Below are positions 8,346 to 15,930 of a DNA stretch of 64,000 nt, in pieces. The notes under the pieces are model-generated. The model did no database searches. It had not been told where the DNA came from and saw only the letters and a list, made by a program, of their open reading frames with translations. The stretch is taken from assembly GCA_016765495.1 (NCBI GenBank), contig JAESPV010000007.1:185603-249602 (forward strand), read 5' to 3'. Both the position numbers and the translations under genes were made by a program. Within the stretch, counting starts at the first letter, position 1. The number at the start of each line of letters is the position of its first letter. The stretch is from Desulfocapsa sp. Lineage in GTDB: Bacteria; Desulfobacterota; Desulfobulbia; Desulfobulbales; Desulfocapsaceae.

Positions 8346-8862
8346 AGCTATATTTGATTATAATTACCATTATTAAAATGATCAAGCAAAAAAAACCCTC
8401 TTCACTGGCAGATCACCTTACCACTCAGTGGTACAGCATTTCCAGGACAACACTATACCCTCAGCACCCTCTTCAAAACATGCCACAACCGCGATTCTTA
8501 CCATTAATCTGGAACAACACAGCCGAGACGATCCAAGAACAAACAGTGGTTTTTTATTTGTTGTATAATTTACATGAAGAATCAGAAATTCCCATTATGC
8601 CGATTGGCAGCACTTTTTCCTTATGGTATGCTTGTCAAGATTGCTTCGAATACTTATTATTTACAGATCTTTTTTTTAGTACCATTATACATTCTTTCGC
8701 CGCCTACACTTAGCTGGTGTTTTTTTGAGATGAGTGTAAACTTCAAAACGAATTTACTGAGGTAGTACCCTCCTCAAGGGGGACTGAAAAAAGTACCAGC
8801 TTACCGTTCAACATCGGCGTTAGAACACAAAACAATGCAACCCCCCGAAAGGGATATTTTAA
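8346..8862. other. Intergenic region between divergent genes; no gene assigned
   Basis: About 517 bp between the DUF1566 gene (minus) and the SGNH hydrolase (plus), so it must hold both promoters. Open frames of 119 and 63 codons exist, but neither resembles a protein family nor has a convincing ribosome site. A short C-rich/G-rich hairpin (CCCTCCTCAAGGGGG) lies near 8768-8783, in the probable leader of the hydrolase gene. I could not match it to a riboswitch class. Confidence 0.4.
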
Positions 8863-9411
8863 ATGATGCAAAGTAACTTTCTTTTTCTTGGCGATTCACT
8901 CATTGCTGATTTCAACTGGCAGGCACGAATGCACCGGTTTAAAATCCTCAATTATGGCGTTCCCGGAGAAACTGTACAAGGACTCCGCAATCGAATCCCA
9001 ACAATTACTAAAGACCTTGCATCTCCAGATCTTATTTTGCTAATGATCGGCACCAACAACCTTATTATTGAAGATTTCAGGTTTATGGATTCACTGCGTC
9101 AAATCATAGTCAGGCTCACCTCCCGTTACCCGTGTGCTGAAGTGATCATAAACAGCCTGTTGCCCTGTCAACTCCCCTGGGTTTCCCAGGAAAGGCTTCA
9201 GCGCATCAATGCAGAAACCAAAAATATAGCCAGCCAAACCGGTTCCTGTTATCTGGACATGTTCAGCAAACTTAAGCCCAATTCCTACTTTTTCCAAAGT
9301 GATGGTATTCACTTAACAGACAAAGCGTATGACATCTGGTCAAAATGCATACTGGAATTTGTCTCCTTTTTAATTGAAGACGAACAACCTATTCAAAACC
9401 TGTGCACATAG
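8863..9411 (+). CDS. SGNH/GDSL-type hydrolase
   Basis: A 182-aa cytoplasmic esterase or lipase-like protein. The four SGNH blocks are visible: FLGDSLIADF (nucleophile Ser at about residue 12), NYGVPGETVQG (Gly), MIGTNNLIIED (Asn) and SDGIHLTDKAY (catalytic Asp/His). There is no signal peptide or lipobox, so it is probably intracellular. The ATG at 8863 is directly followed by a second codon ATG (8866 would serve equally), with GAAAGGGAT upstream. It may be cotranscribed with the NrfJ-like gene 36 nt downstream. The substrate cannot be told from sequence. Confidence 0.85.
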   Translation: MMQSNFLFLGDSLIADFNWQARMHRFKILNYGVPGETVQGLRNRIPTITKDLASPDLILLMIGTNNLIIEDFRFMDSLRQIIVRLTSRYPCAEVIINSLLPCQLPWVSQERLQRINAETKNIASQTGSCYLDMFSKLKPNSYFFQSDGIHLTDKAYDIWSKCILEFVSFLIEDEQPIQNLCT

Positions 9412-9447
9412 CACTATACATTTATTTAACATGGAAGGATTAAACAC

Positions 9448-10269
9448 ATGAAGAAAACACTCTTTAAAGGAATCATAACCTGTCTTTTTATCAGCCTCGC
9501 TACATTTGCCAGTGCTTCCCAAAATATCACTGGTAAAGTTCTTGAAACCATGGATTCGGGTGGATACACCTATATGCAAGTTGATACCGGTGACAGCCAG
9601 CCATGGGTTGCTATCCCGAAGTCACAGGTAAAAGTTGGACAGGAAGTAACCTACCAGCCCGGTATGGTCATGAAAAACTTTGCTTCCAAAAGCCTGAACC
9701 GTACCTTTGACTCCATTGTGTTCTCTTCCGGGATTGACGGAGGCAGTGCTGCTCCACATGGAAAAGGTATGGGTATGGGTATGGGTATGGGCGGAATGCA
9801 AAACCCCCACGGAGAAAAAGCCGCCGCAGACGCAAATGATTCTTTTGCCAGCGCAGTTCAGGCAGAAGGCGGTGCTCCTGCCACCAGCATTAAGCCAGCA
9901 GCAGGGTCTGGAGGAAGCCTTGGTGCCACGGCTCCTTTTTCCGGAATATCAGTGGACAAAGCAGTGGGTGATAATGCTTATAGTGTAAGTGAAATATTTG
10001 CACAAACAGAAGCCCTGAATGGAAAGACAGTTCGTATTCAAGGGAAAGTTGTTAAATACAGCCCTTCTATCATGGGACGCAACTGGGTTCACCTTCAGGA
10101 TGGTACCGGTGATCCTGAGGCCGGCACCCACGATCTTGTTCTAACCACATCCGAGCAGATAAAGGTTAATACCGTGCTCACCATGGAAGGGGTCCTTGCT
10201 GCCAATAAGGATTTTGGAGCCGGCTATAAATATGTGGCCATTGTTGAAGAGGCAAAAGCTGTTCAGTAA
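9448..10269 (+). CDS. Exported NrfJ-like / OB-fold protein with Gly-Met-rich linker
   Basis: A 273-aa protein with a Sec signal peptide (MKKTLFKGIITCLFISLATFASA). Two similar beta-rich segments follow: residues about 25-95 (ITGKVLETMDSGGYTYMQVD, WVAIPKSQVKVGQEV) and about 185-270 (LNGKTVRIQGKVVKYSPSIM, NWVHLQDGTG, LTMEGVLAANKDFG). They look like OB folds of the type found in NrfJ-like proteins. Between them is a Gly/Met/His-rich stretch, HGKGMGMGMGMGGMQNPHG, encoded by four GGTATG repeats and plausibly able to bind metal. GGAAGGA precedes the ATG. The role is unknown; NrfJ homologues are linked to periplasmic redox or cytochrome pathways, but no such genes are near here. Confidence 0.7.
   Translation: MKKTLFKGIITCLFISLATFASASQNITGKVLETMDSGGYTYMQVDTGDSQPWVAIPKSQVKVGQEVTYQPGMVMKNFASKSLNRTFDSIVFSSGIDGGSAAPHGKGMGMGMGMGGMQNPHGEKAAADANDSFASAVQAEGGAPATSIKPAAGSGGSLGATAPFSGISVDKAVGDNAYSVSEIFAQTEALNGKTVRIQGKVVKYSPSIMGRNWVHLQDGTGDPEAGTHDLVLTTSEQIKVNTVLTMEGVLAANKDFGAGYKYVAIVEEAKAVQ
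9766..9789 (+). repeat. In-frame hexanucleotide repeat (GGTATG)4
   Basis: Four perfect GGTATG units encode Gly-Met dipeptides inside the exported NrfJ-like protein. The unit is a multiple of three, so slippage would change linker length without breaking the frame. Confidence 0.9.
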
Positions 10270-10287
10270 GGGACGTACACGAAACAT
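10267..10287 (+). repeat. Dispersed 19-bp element, copy 1
   Basis: TAAGGGACGTACACGAAAC, matching the consensus TAAGGAACGTACACGAAAT seen at three other loci. The first three bases are the stop codon of the NrfJ-like gene. Confidence 0.6.
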
Positions 10288-10346
10288 CTTGTTGCCCTTT
10301 GTTCCCATTCCTGATTTTCTGTAAACACTGCGAGAAGGAGATTCCG

Positions 10347-11294
10347 GTGAAGATTGGTATTATTGGCCCTGGGGCCCTCGGTTGCCTCCTGGCTGCCAGA
10401 CTCTTTCTCGCAGCCAGTGAGCAGAATAAAATAGTGCTCATTGATCATAACCCTGATCGAGCTGCCATGTTGAACAATCAGGGTATTGTTTTTGAAGCGG
10501 ATGGTGTTAAACAGAAACTGGCTATTCCGCTGAGTAGTAACCCATCTGAGATTGGCCCCATTGATGTTCTCTTTTCCTGTGTTAAATCTCACGACCTTGA
10601 AAAAAGTCTCACATTCGCCACCCCTTTGCTATCTTCCGCCACGCTCCTTATATTTCTGCAAAATGGTATCGGCCATCTGCAGTACAATAAGAGAGCAAAC
10701 GGTCAGGGGATTCCTGTTTTTGCCACAAGCTCAGAAGGAGCCACTCTTCTGGCCCCTGGCCATACAAAACATGCGGGGAAGGGACAGACATACTTAGGAT
10801 TTCTTTCGCAACAGCAGCAAACAGCAGAAAAAAGTCTCCAACAGCTAGCCGCCATTCTTCAACAGGCAAATATTACCTGCAGTGTTTCCAGCGATATTCT
10901 CAGCAGACTTTGGGCCAAGCTTTTTGTCAATGTGGGGATTAATGCACTTACTGCGATTCACAATCTGCCAAATGGCCAACTCCTCAAGTCTTCTGCTATA
11001 AAAGAGACAATGAAACAACTGGTGAGAGAAGCTGAACAGGTTGCAATTGCATCAGGAATAACAATCAGGGAAGATCCTGTTGCTGCAACTCTTGCAGTCT
11101 GCGAACATACGGCAAAGAATATTTCATCTATGCTGCAGGACGTTCGCAGGCATCGCCCCACTGAGATTGATGCAATAAATGGAGCGATAAGTGTGCATGG
11201 ACACAAAAACAACATTGCAACACCTCTCAATGACAAAACCATCGCTCAAATAAAAACCATTGAAAAGACTTACCATGAATATACGACACAATGA
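10347..11294 (+). CDS. panE: 2-dehydropantoate 2-reductase (ketopantoate reductase family)
   Basis: NADPH-dependent reductase of the ApbA/PanE family, about 315 aa, expected to reduce 2-dehydropantoate to pantoate in CoA synthesis. The N-terminal Rossmann motif is KIGIIGPGALGCLLAARLF. FLQNGIGH and the C-terminal helical part with RLWAKLFVNVGINALTAI and DVRRHRPTEIDAINGAI (substrate-binding Lys, Asn and Glu region) follow. I moved the start from the track's TTG at 10299 to the GTG at 10347, which has AAGGAG six bases upstream and puts the nucleotide-binding strand at the N-terminus. The next gene overlaps the 3' end, so the two are coupled. Other 2-keto acid substrates are possible. Confidence 0.88.
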   Translation: MKIGIIGPGALGCLLAARLFLAASEQNKIVLIDHNPDRAAMLNNQGIVFEADGVKQKLAIPLSSNPSEIGPIDVLFSCVKSHDLEKSLTFATPLLSSATLLIFLQNGIGHLQYNKRANGQGIPVFATSSEGATLLAPGHTKHAGKGQTYLGFLSQQQQTAEKSLQQLAAILQQANITCSVSSDILSRLWAKLFVNVGINALTAIHNLPNGQLLKSSAIKETMKQLVREAEQVAIASGITIREDPVAATLAVCEHTAKNISSMLQDVRRHRPTEIDAINGAISVHGHKNNIATPLNDKTIAQIKTIEKTYHEYTTQ

Positions 11295-11853
11295 GATAGG
11301 ATTTGATCTGGATGGGGTTATCGCAGACACAGGTGAGGCTTTTATCCGTCTTGCCTGTGAGGAGTTTGATTACTGCTCATTCCGTCTGGAAGATATCACC
11401 AGCTTTCAGGTTGAGGACTGTCTCAGCATCCCAACCGACAAGGTGGAACAAATTTTTTACGCCATCCTTAAAGACTCTTTAGGTACAGGGTTACAGCCGT
11501 TCCCCGGCGCAGTGGATGTGATAACAGGCATGGCCGCACAGGCTCCAGTTACCATCATTACAGCAAGACCTCTGGAAAAACCTGTTTCCGACTGGCTGGA
11601 TCACTTTTTCTCTTCCGAAACATGTAAGCAGATAAAACTTGTAGCCATGGGTGATCACGATGACAAAGCCCGCTACATAAAAGATCATAATCTGAACTAC
11701 TTTGTGGATGATCGAGTGGAAACCTGTTTACAACTTGCCGAAACAAACATTACTCCCATTGTTTTCAATCAACCGTGGAACCACAACAAACACAGCCTGC
11801 ACAGTGTCAGCAACTGGCAGGAAATCCAAGACCTTCTCAAGAATCAAAAATAA
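11275..11853 (+). CDS. HAD-family phosphatase, 5'(3')-deoxyribonucleotidase-like
   Basis: A 192-aa haloacid dehalogenase-superfamily hydrolase. Motif I is GFDLDGVIADT (nucleophile Asp and acid/base Asp), motif II is VTIITARPLEKP, and motif III/IV is the Lys in DKARYIKD plus NYFVDDRVETC. The layout resembles bacterial NT5C-like deoxyribonucleotidases, but the substrate is not certain. The ATG at 11275 overlaps panE by 20 nt; the track start at 11260 (TTG) would overlap more. The Nudix gene begins one base after its stop, so the three genes probably form one transcript of small-molecule housekeeping enzymes. Confidence 0.8.
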   Translation: MNIRHNEIGFDLDGVIADTGEAFIRLACEEFDYCSFRLEDITSFQVEDCLSIPTDKVEQIFYAILKDSLGTGLQPFPGAVDVITGMAAQAPVTIITARPLEKPVSDWLDHFFSSETCKQIKLVAMGDHDDKARYIKDHNLNYFVDDRVETCLQLAETNITPIVFNQPWNHNKHSLHSVSNWQEIQDLLKNQK

Positions 11854-11854
11854 T

Positions 11855-12284
11855 ATGCGCTGTCCTCATTGCCAGCAAAAAATCCAGGTGTACCGAAACC
11901 CTGTTCCAACCGTCGATATAATCATCGAAGTTGAAGGGGGCCATTGTACTCATCAAACGAAAGAACCCGCCCCATGGCTGGGCATTACCGGGCGGCTTTG
12001 TTGATTACGGAGAATCTTACGAGACTGCAGCGACAAGAGAGGCAAAAGAAGAGACAGGACTTGTGGTAAAGAATCTTCAACAGTTCAGAACCTACTCTGA
12101 TCCGAATCGTGATCCCAGACAACACACAGCATCAACAGTTTTCATTGCTCAAGCTACCACACAACCAACGGCAGGAGACGATGCTGCTGAAGCAAAACTA
12201 TTCACAAAAGAAAACTTACCAGAACTGGTATTTGATCACAGCAAAATTATAGCCGACTACTTTTCCCTAAAAAAAGAGATGTAA
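11855..12284 (+). pseudogene. Nudix hydrolase with N-terminal zinc ribbon, interrupted by a frameshift
   Basis: The first frame reads MRCPHCQQKIQVYRNPVPTV then DIIIEVEGG and leaves the family pattern. The continuation, [20 protein letters not shown] and [21 protein letters not shown], is in the next frame. The second part contains the Nudix box (GX5EX7REUXEEXGU) intact: [18 protein letters not shown]. The break is a run of five G at 11936-11940. Removing one G restores an unbroken protein of about 142 aa, typical for this zinc-ribbon Nudix family. A sequencing or assembly error, a real pseudogene, or slippage at the G run would all fit. The ATG at 11855 follows the HAD stop by one base. The likely activity was hydrolysis of an NDP-linked metabolite. 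Confidence 0.8.
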
Positions 12285-12308
12285 GCCAAAAACTCAGGTA
12301 AACAACGT

Positions 12309-12411
12309 AAGTGGTCAGGGTGCTGCAGATTTGTGCCAGCACCTCTGTCCGCCATAGTCTGTCCTATGCGGACAGAGGTGATCGTGCAAATCTTTCGCGC
12401 CCTGAGCGCTT
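12309..12411. repeat. Long imperfect palindrome (hairpin) between convergent genes
   Basis: A perfect 13-bp inner arm pair, CACCTCTGTCCGC (12340) and GCGGACAGAGGTG (12368), has CATAG/CTATG just inside. An imperfect outer stem pairs AAGTGGTCAGGG with CCCTGAGCGCTT and AGATTTG with CAAATCT. There is no clean T-tract. It lies between the Nudix gene and the candidate selenoprotein gene, so it may be a bidirectional terminator, a MITE-like element or a structured RNA. Confidence 0.75.
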
Positions 12412-12416
12412 CCCCC

Positions 12417-12587
12417 CTACTGCATAAGCCATTTTAGCAGAAAAAACATCCCCAACCCTGCGCCCGCAGAACTGTATATCAGCAGTCAGGGGGTACAATT
12501 ACTACCAAATTTTTTTTTAATAACAGTAAAAGTAGCAAGCGCTGCCACTCCCGCAATGAGTATATAAAGAAAAGTAAAATCCTGCAT
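12417..12587 (-). CDS. Candidate small membrane selenoprotein with CxxU motif (in-frame UGA)
   Basis: Not in the ORF track because UGA is read as stop. From the ATG at 12587 the frame reads MQDFTFLYILIAGVAALATF, then TVIKKKFGSNCTP, then UGA (12488-12486). It continues in the same frame as LLIYSSAGAGLGMFFLLKWL plus MQ to a TAG. Reading UGA as selenocysteine gives a 56-aa protein with two hydrophobic segments flanking a CTPU redox-type motif. A hairpin suited to a bacterial SECIS starts 12 nt after the UGA. The gene starts 9 nt after the typA stop. Alternatives are a 33-aa peptide ending at UGA, or an eroded gene. I do not recognise a family. Confidence 0.55.
12453..12474 (-). promoter_or_regulatory. 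SECIS-like hairpin after in-frame UGA
   Basis: On the minus strand CAGTTCTGC pairs with GCAGGGTTG (nine pairs, three of them G-U) around a GGGC loop. The loop starts 21 nt after the UGA, within the distance used by bacterial SECIS elements, and has G in its first positions. A formal SECIS search was not possible here. Confidence 0.5.
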
Positions 12588-12596
12588 ATCCCTGCT

Positions 12597-14396
12597 TTAC
12601 CCTTTAATCCGAACACCGGTTTTCTTACGAAGACGAATTGATTGAGGTGTAACCTCAACCAGTTCATCATCATTAATATAGGCGATACAATCTTCAAGAG
12701 TCATCATAACGGGAGGTGTCAAAACCACAGACTCATCCGATCCGGAGGCACGCATATTAGTAAGTTTTTTTCCTTTTGCAGGATTCACAACCAGATCAGT
12801 ACTGCGGCAATGTTCACCCAAAATCTGCCCTTGATACATTGGCGATCCCGGCCCCACAAAAAGCTTACCACGTTCCTGCAGGTTAAACAGAGCAAAAGCA
12901 ACAGATGTACACGGTTCTTTAACCACCAGTACCCCACTCACACGATTAACAATTTCTCCAGCCCATGGTCCATACTCAGCAAACACATAACTCATCATGC
13001 CCATGCCCTTGGTGTCAGTCATGAATTCCGAACGATACCCAAGCAGTCCACGGGTTGGAATTTTAAACTTGAGGCGAGCCATACCATTTTGATTGGTCAT
13101 CTCTTCCATCAGGCCTTTAAGTTTGCCAAGTTTTTCTATTACCGCCCCCTGATACTGTTCATCAACATCAACGGTCAACGCCTCATAAGGTTCGAGGGTC
13201 TCACCATCTTCTTCTTTTAAGATTACCTGGGGACGGGTAACCTGCAATTCATAACCTTCCCTTCTCATGTTTTCAATAAGGATGGAAAGATGCAACTCAC
13301 CACGTCCGGAAACTCTAAAGCCCACGGCATCAGTAAGTGGCTCATATTGCAGCGCAACATCGGAAAGTGTTTCTCTTTTCAAACGTTCTTCAATATGACG
13401 GGAGGTAACATATTTCCCTTCTTTTCCAGCAAACGGCGAGTCATTGGGGATAAAATTCATGGAGATGGTTGGGGGATCGATATCGATCAGTGGCAAGGGC
13501 TTAGGATCATCCGGATCGGTAAACGTTACTCCAACGGTAACATCTTCCATTCCAGCCACGGCAACAATCTCACCGGTGGTGGCAGTTTCTGTGGAAACTT
13601 TTTCATCACAGGCAAAACGATAAATTTTTGTAATACGAACCGGTTTAATTGATCCGTCCCGACGGCAAACAACAACCGGCTGATTGATGGACAAGGTGCC
13701 ATTTACAACCTTTCCAATGCCAAGACGTCCAAGATATGGGTTGTAGTCAATGGTTCCTACCTGCATTTGCAGGGAGGCATCGGGTGAACCGCTTGGAGCT
13801 GGAATATGGTCAACAATCATTTCTGAAATGACGTGCATATTGCCGCCATCCACGACTTCTTCATCATGTTCTTTGAGAGCATAGCCTTCTTTTGCAGAGG
13901 CATAAACCACCGGAAAATCAAGTGTCTCATCGGGGGCATTCAGCTTTACAAAGAGGTCAAAGACCTGATCAACAACCCAGTCACACCGGGCAGCAGGTTT
14001 GTCAATTTTATTGATTACGACGATTACCGGAAGATTGTTTTCCAGAGCCTTTTTCAGAACAAAATATGTCTGAGGCATGGGACCTTCCTGAGCATCGACA
14101 AGAAGCATTGCACCATCGGCCATTCGGAGTACACGTTCGACCTGGCCGCCAAAATCTGCATGACCTGGGGTATCAATAATATTGATCCAGTGGTCATTAT
14201 ATTCGTAAGATCCATTTTTGGCAGTGATGGTGATTCCACGCTCCCGCTCAATATCTCCGGAATCCATCAAACGTTCGGAAACTCGTTCGTTTTCCCTGAA
14301 CATACCGGAATGTTTAAATAACTCATCTACAAGCGTTGTTTTGCCGTGATCGACATGGGCGATAATCGCAACATTTCGAATTTTATCCTGTTCCAT
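12597..14396 (-). CDS. typA: Translational GTPase TypA/BipA
   Basis: Ribosome-associated GTPase of the EF-G/LepA group, involved in stress adaptation and 50S assembly. At 599 aa it has the usual length. G1 is AHVDHGKTTLVDEL, the switch region is RERGITITAKNGS, G3 is DTPGHADFGGQVER, and G4 is VINKIDKPAARCDWV. Domains II, III and V and the BipA-specific C-terminus (ARLKFKIPTRGLLGYRSEF, KEPCTSVAFALFNLQERGKL, RLRKKTG) are all present. It precedes the candidate selenoprotein on the minus strand and may share a transcript with it. A terminator separates it from the upstream helicase. Confidence 0.97.
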   Translation of the reverse strand: MEQDKIRNVAIIAHVDHGKTTLVDELFKHSGMFRENERVSERLMDSGDIERERGITITAKNGSYEYNDHWINIIDTPGHADFGGQVERVLRMADGAMLLVDAQEGPMPQTYFVLKKALENNLPVIVVINKIDKPAARCDWVVDQVFDLFVKLNAPDETLDFPVVYASAKEGYALKEHDEEVVDGGNMHVISEMIVDHIPAPSGSPDASLQMQVGTIDYNPYLGRLGIGKVVNGTLSINQPVVVCRRDGSIKPVRITKIYRFACDEKVSTETATTGEIVAVAGMEDVTVGVTFTDPDDPKPLPLIDIDPPTISMNFIPNDSPFAGKEGKYVTSRHIEERLKRETLSDVALQYEPLTDAVGFRVSGRGELHLSILIENMRREGYELQVTRPQVILKEEDGETLEPYEALTVDVDEQYQGAVIEKLGKLKGLMEEMTNQNGMARLKFKIPTRGLLGYRSEFMTDTKGMGMMSYVFAEYGPWAGEIVNRVSGVLVVKEPCTSVAFALFNLQERGKLFVGPGSPMYQGQILGEHCRSTDLVVNPAKGKKLTNMRASGSDESVVLTPPVMMTLEDCIAYINDDELVEVTPQSIRLRKKTGVRIKG

Positions 14397-14414
14397 CTTT
14401 TGCCTCTAAAAAGG

Positions 14415-14445
14415 AAAAAAGCACCCAGCCATATGCGGTTGCTTT
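14415..14445 (-). terminator. Probable terminator of the helicase gene
   Basis: On the minus strand AAAGCA pairs with TGCTTT, with an inner CC/GG pair, followed by a T run, between the helicase stop and the typA start. The stem is short and interrupted. Confidence 0.5.
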
Positions 14446-14520
14446 AAAATTATTTTTGGTGTTGTGGTTGAAAAACTCAACAGAATAACAAAACCTCACC
14501 GACTTGACAAGAAAATTAAA

Positions 14521-15870
14521 TCACAGGGAATCAAGGATTTTTTTTCGGCTATCAGCGGAACGTTTCAGCACAGAGACAGCCTCATCGACATAATCATACA
14601 CCTTTGCCTGCTTCCCCTTTGCAGGACGCATAATTCGGCCCAACACCTGTAAAAGTCTCCCCTCAAAGGTGATGGGGGTAGTAAGAAACAAGTTGCTCAA
14701 TCCCGGACAATCAAAACCTTCACCAATGAGTTGCAAGGTGGCAACCAAAACCTTTATCTGGCCGGACTGAACTGTTTCAACAATGGCCGCTCGCTGATCC
14801 GCTGCTGTTTGTCCGGTAAGCAGGGCAACATCAACACCTCGCGTCTTAAGTCCCTTTTCAAAAACCTGACAATGGCTGACACGATCTGAAACCAGCAGCT
14901 GGATCCCGCTGTTTTTCTTTCTGCTTTCACGGGCAACATCATCAATAATCTGCTGATTTCTTTTTACGTCCTGGATAAGCGCAGTTATCAGAGGCTGATA
15001 ATCTCCGCAGTAATGATATTGAAAAGTGGTTTTACAACGCACAAGTTCAGGCTTTACGACAGCACCCGTTGCGTGCAGTTCTTCTTGATCTACCTTGTGA
15101 AACAGATCACCCATATAAAAATTAATCAGCTTTGTTGAACCGTCATCACTACGAAAAGCTGTGGCTGAAAGACCAAGAAGATAGTGACCGGAAAAACTAC
15201 TCACAACATCTGTAAACAGGGCTGCCGGTACCCGGTGACATTCATCCACCACCAGATGGCCAAAATTAGGAGCCAGTTCCTGCACCCGTTTTCTGGCTGT
15301 ATTTACGATAGCCACGGTGATGGGCTGCACATCAAAATGCCCATCGCCCACAAGACCAGAAGAACAATGCAGGAACTCTTTTATGCGCTCCTGCCACTGA
15401 TACAACAGCTCTTTAGTGTGGACAACAATGAGCGCAGGTTGTTTTCGGGCAGCAATAATTGCAAGTGCCATCACAGTTTTTCCACTTCCGGTTCCAGCTT
15501 CCAACACTCCAAGAGAACGATTTTCCGCATCTAACAGTGCTGAATTCTGATAAGAACGCAAGCTTCCCTGAAACACAAAATCCTCTTCTGCCAGCAGCAA
15601 ACGTTTGTCAACAATTACCGGTGTTTCCTGCAGAAACTCGCGGCACAACAGAACGGCCTGATTGGCAAAACCTCTTGGAAACCGCAAACCGTCAGGCGCC
15701 GAATCATAGTATTTCAATGTTGGCTTGAGCTTCTTCCCAATCCAGCGACCATACTTTTTCGCTGATATATATTTAGGATTATCAATTGTGAGGCGCGCTT
15801 TAACAGCACGTTCAAGATCAAGGGGGATATCTTCAAGAAGACAATCTGCAGCAACAGTAAGACGTGACAT
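14521..15870 (-). CDS. Superfamily 2 DEAH/DECH helicase, RadD/XPB-like
   Basis: ATP-dependent nucleic acid helicase of about 449 aa. Walker A is LEAGTGSGKTVMALAII (motif I), motif Ia is LIVVHTKELLYQWQ, motif II is LVVDECHRVPA (DECH), motif III is LLGLSATAFRSD. In the C-terminal RecA domain, VLVATLQLIGEGFDCP and motif VI LLQVLGRIMRPAKGKQ are seen. The roughly 100-residue N-terminal extension before the Q/I region is typical of the phage-like and XPB/RadD group used in DNA repair. ATG at 15870 is preferred to GTG at 15876, though no strong ribosome site is seen. It starts about 60 bp from a divergent membrane protein gene. Confidence 0.85.
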   Translation of the reverse strand: MSRLTVAADCLLEDIPLDLERAVKARLTIDNPKYISAKKYGRWIGKKLKPTLKYYDSAPDGLRFPRGFANQAVLLCREFLQETPVIVDKRLLLAEEDFVFQGSLRSYQNSALLDAENRSLGVLEAGTGSGKTVMALAIIAARKQPALIVVHTKELLYQWQERIKEFLHCSSGLVGDGHFDVQPITVAIVNTARKRVQELAPNFGHLVVDECHRVPAALFTDVVSSFSGHYLLGLSATAFRSDDGSTKLINFYMGDLFHKVDQEELHATGAVVKPELVRCKTTFQYHYCGDYQPLITALIQDVKRNQQIIDDVARESRKKNSGIQLLVSDRVSHCQVFEKGLKTRGVDVALLTGQTAADQRAAIVETVQSGQIKVLVATLQLIGEGFDCPGLSNLFLTTPITFEGRLLQVLGRIMRPAKGKQAKVYDYVDEAVSVLKRSADSRKKILDSL

Positions 15871-15930
15871 AGACACACTTTTCGCAACTATTCAATTGAT
15901 TATCTGACAGGTCTGTGGCATTTTCACTCT

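Noticed and set aside
8354-8713. 119-codon plus-strand ORF between DUF1566 and the SGNH hydrolase
   Set aside because: No ribosome site, no recognisable pattern, and overlaps the expected promoter of the divergent gene.
8760-8862. Riboswitch upstream of the SGNH hydrolase
   Set aside because: The short GC hairpin did not match the core of any class I could recall.
12642-14321. Plus-strand ORFs of 120-192 codons
   Set aside because: Antisense to typA, which is fully conserved.
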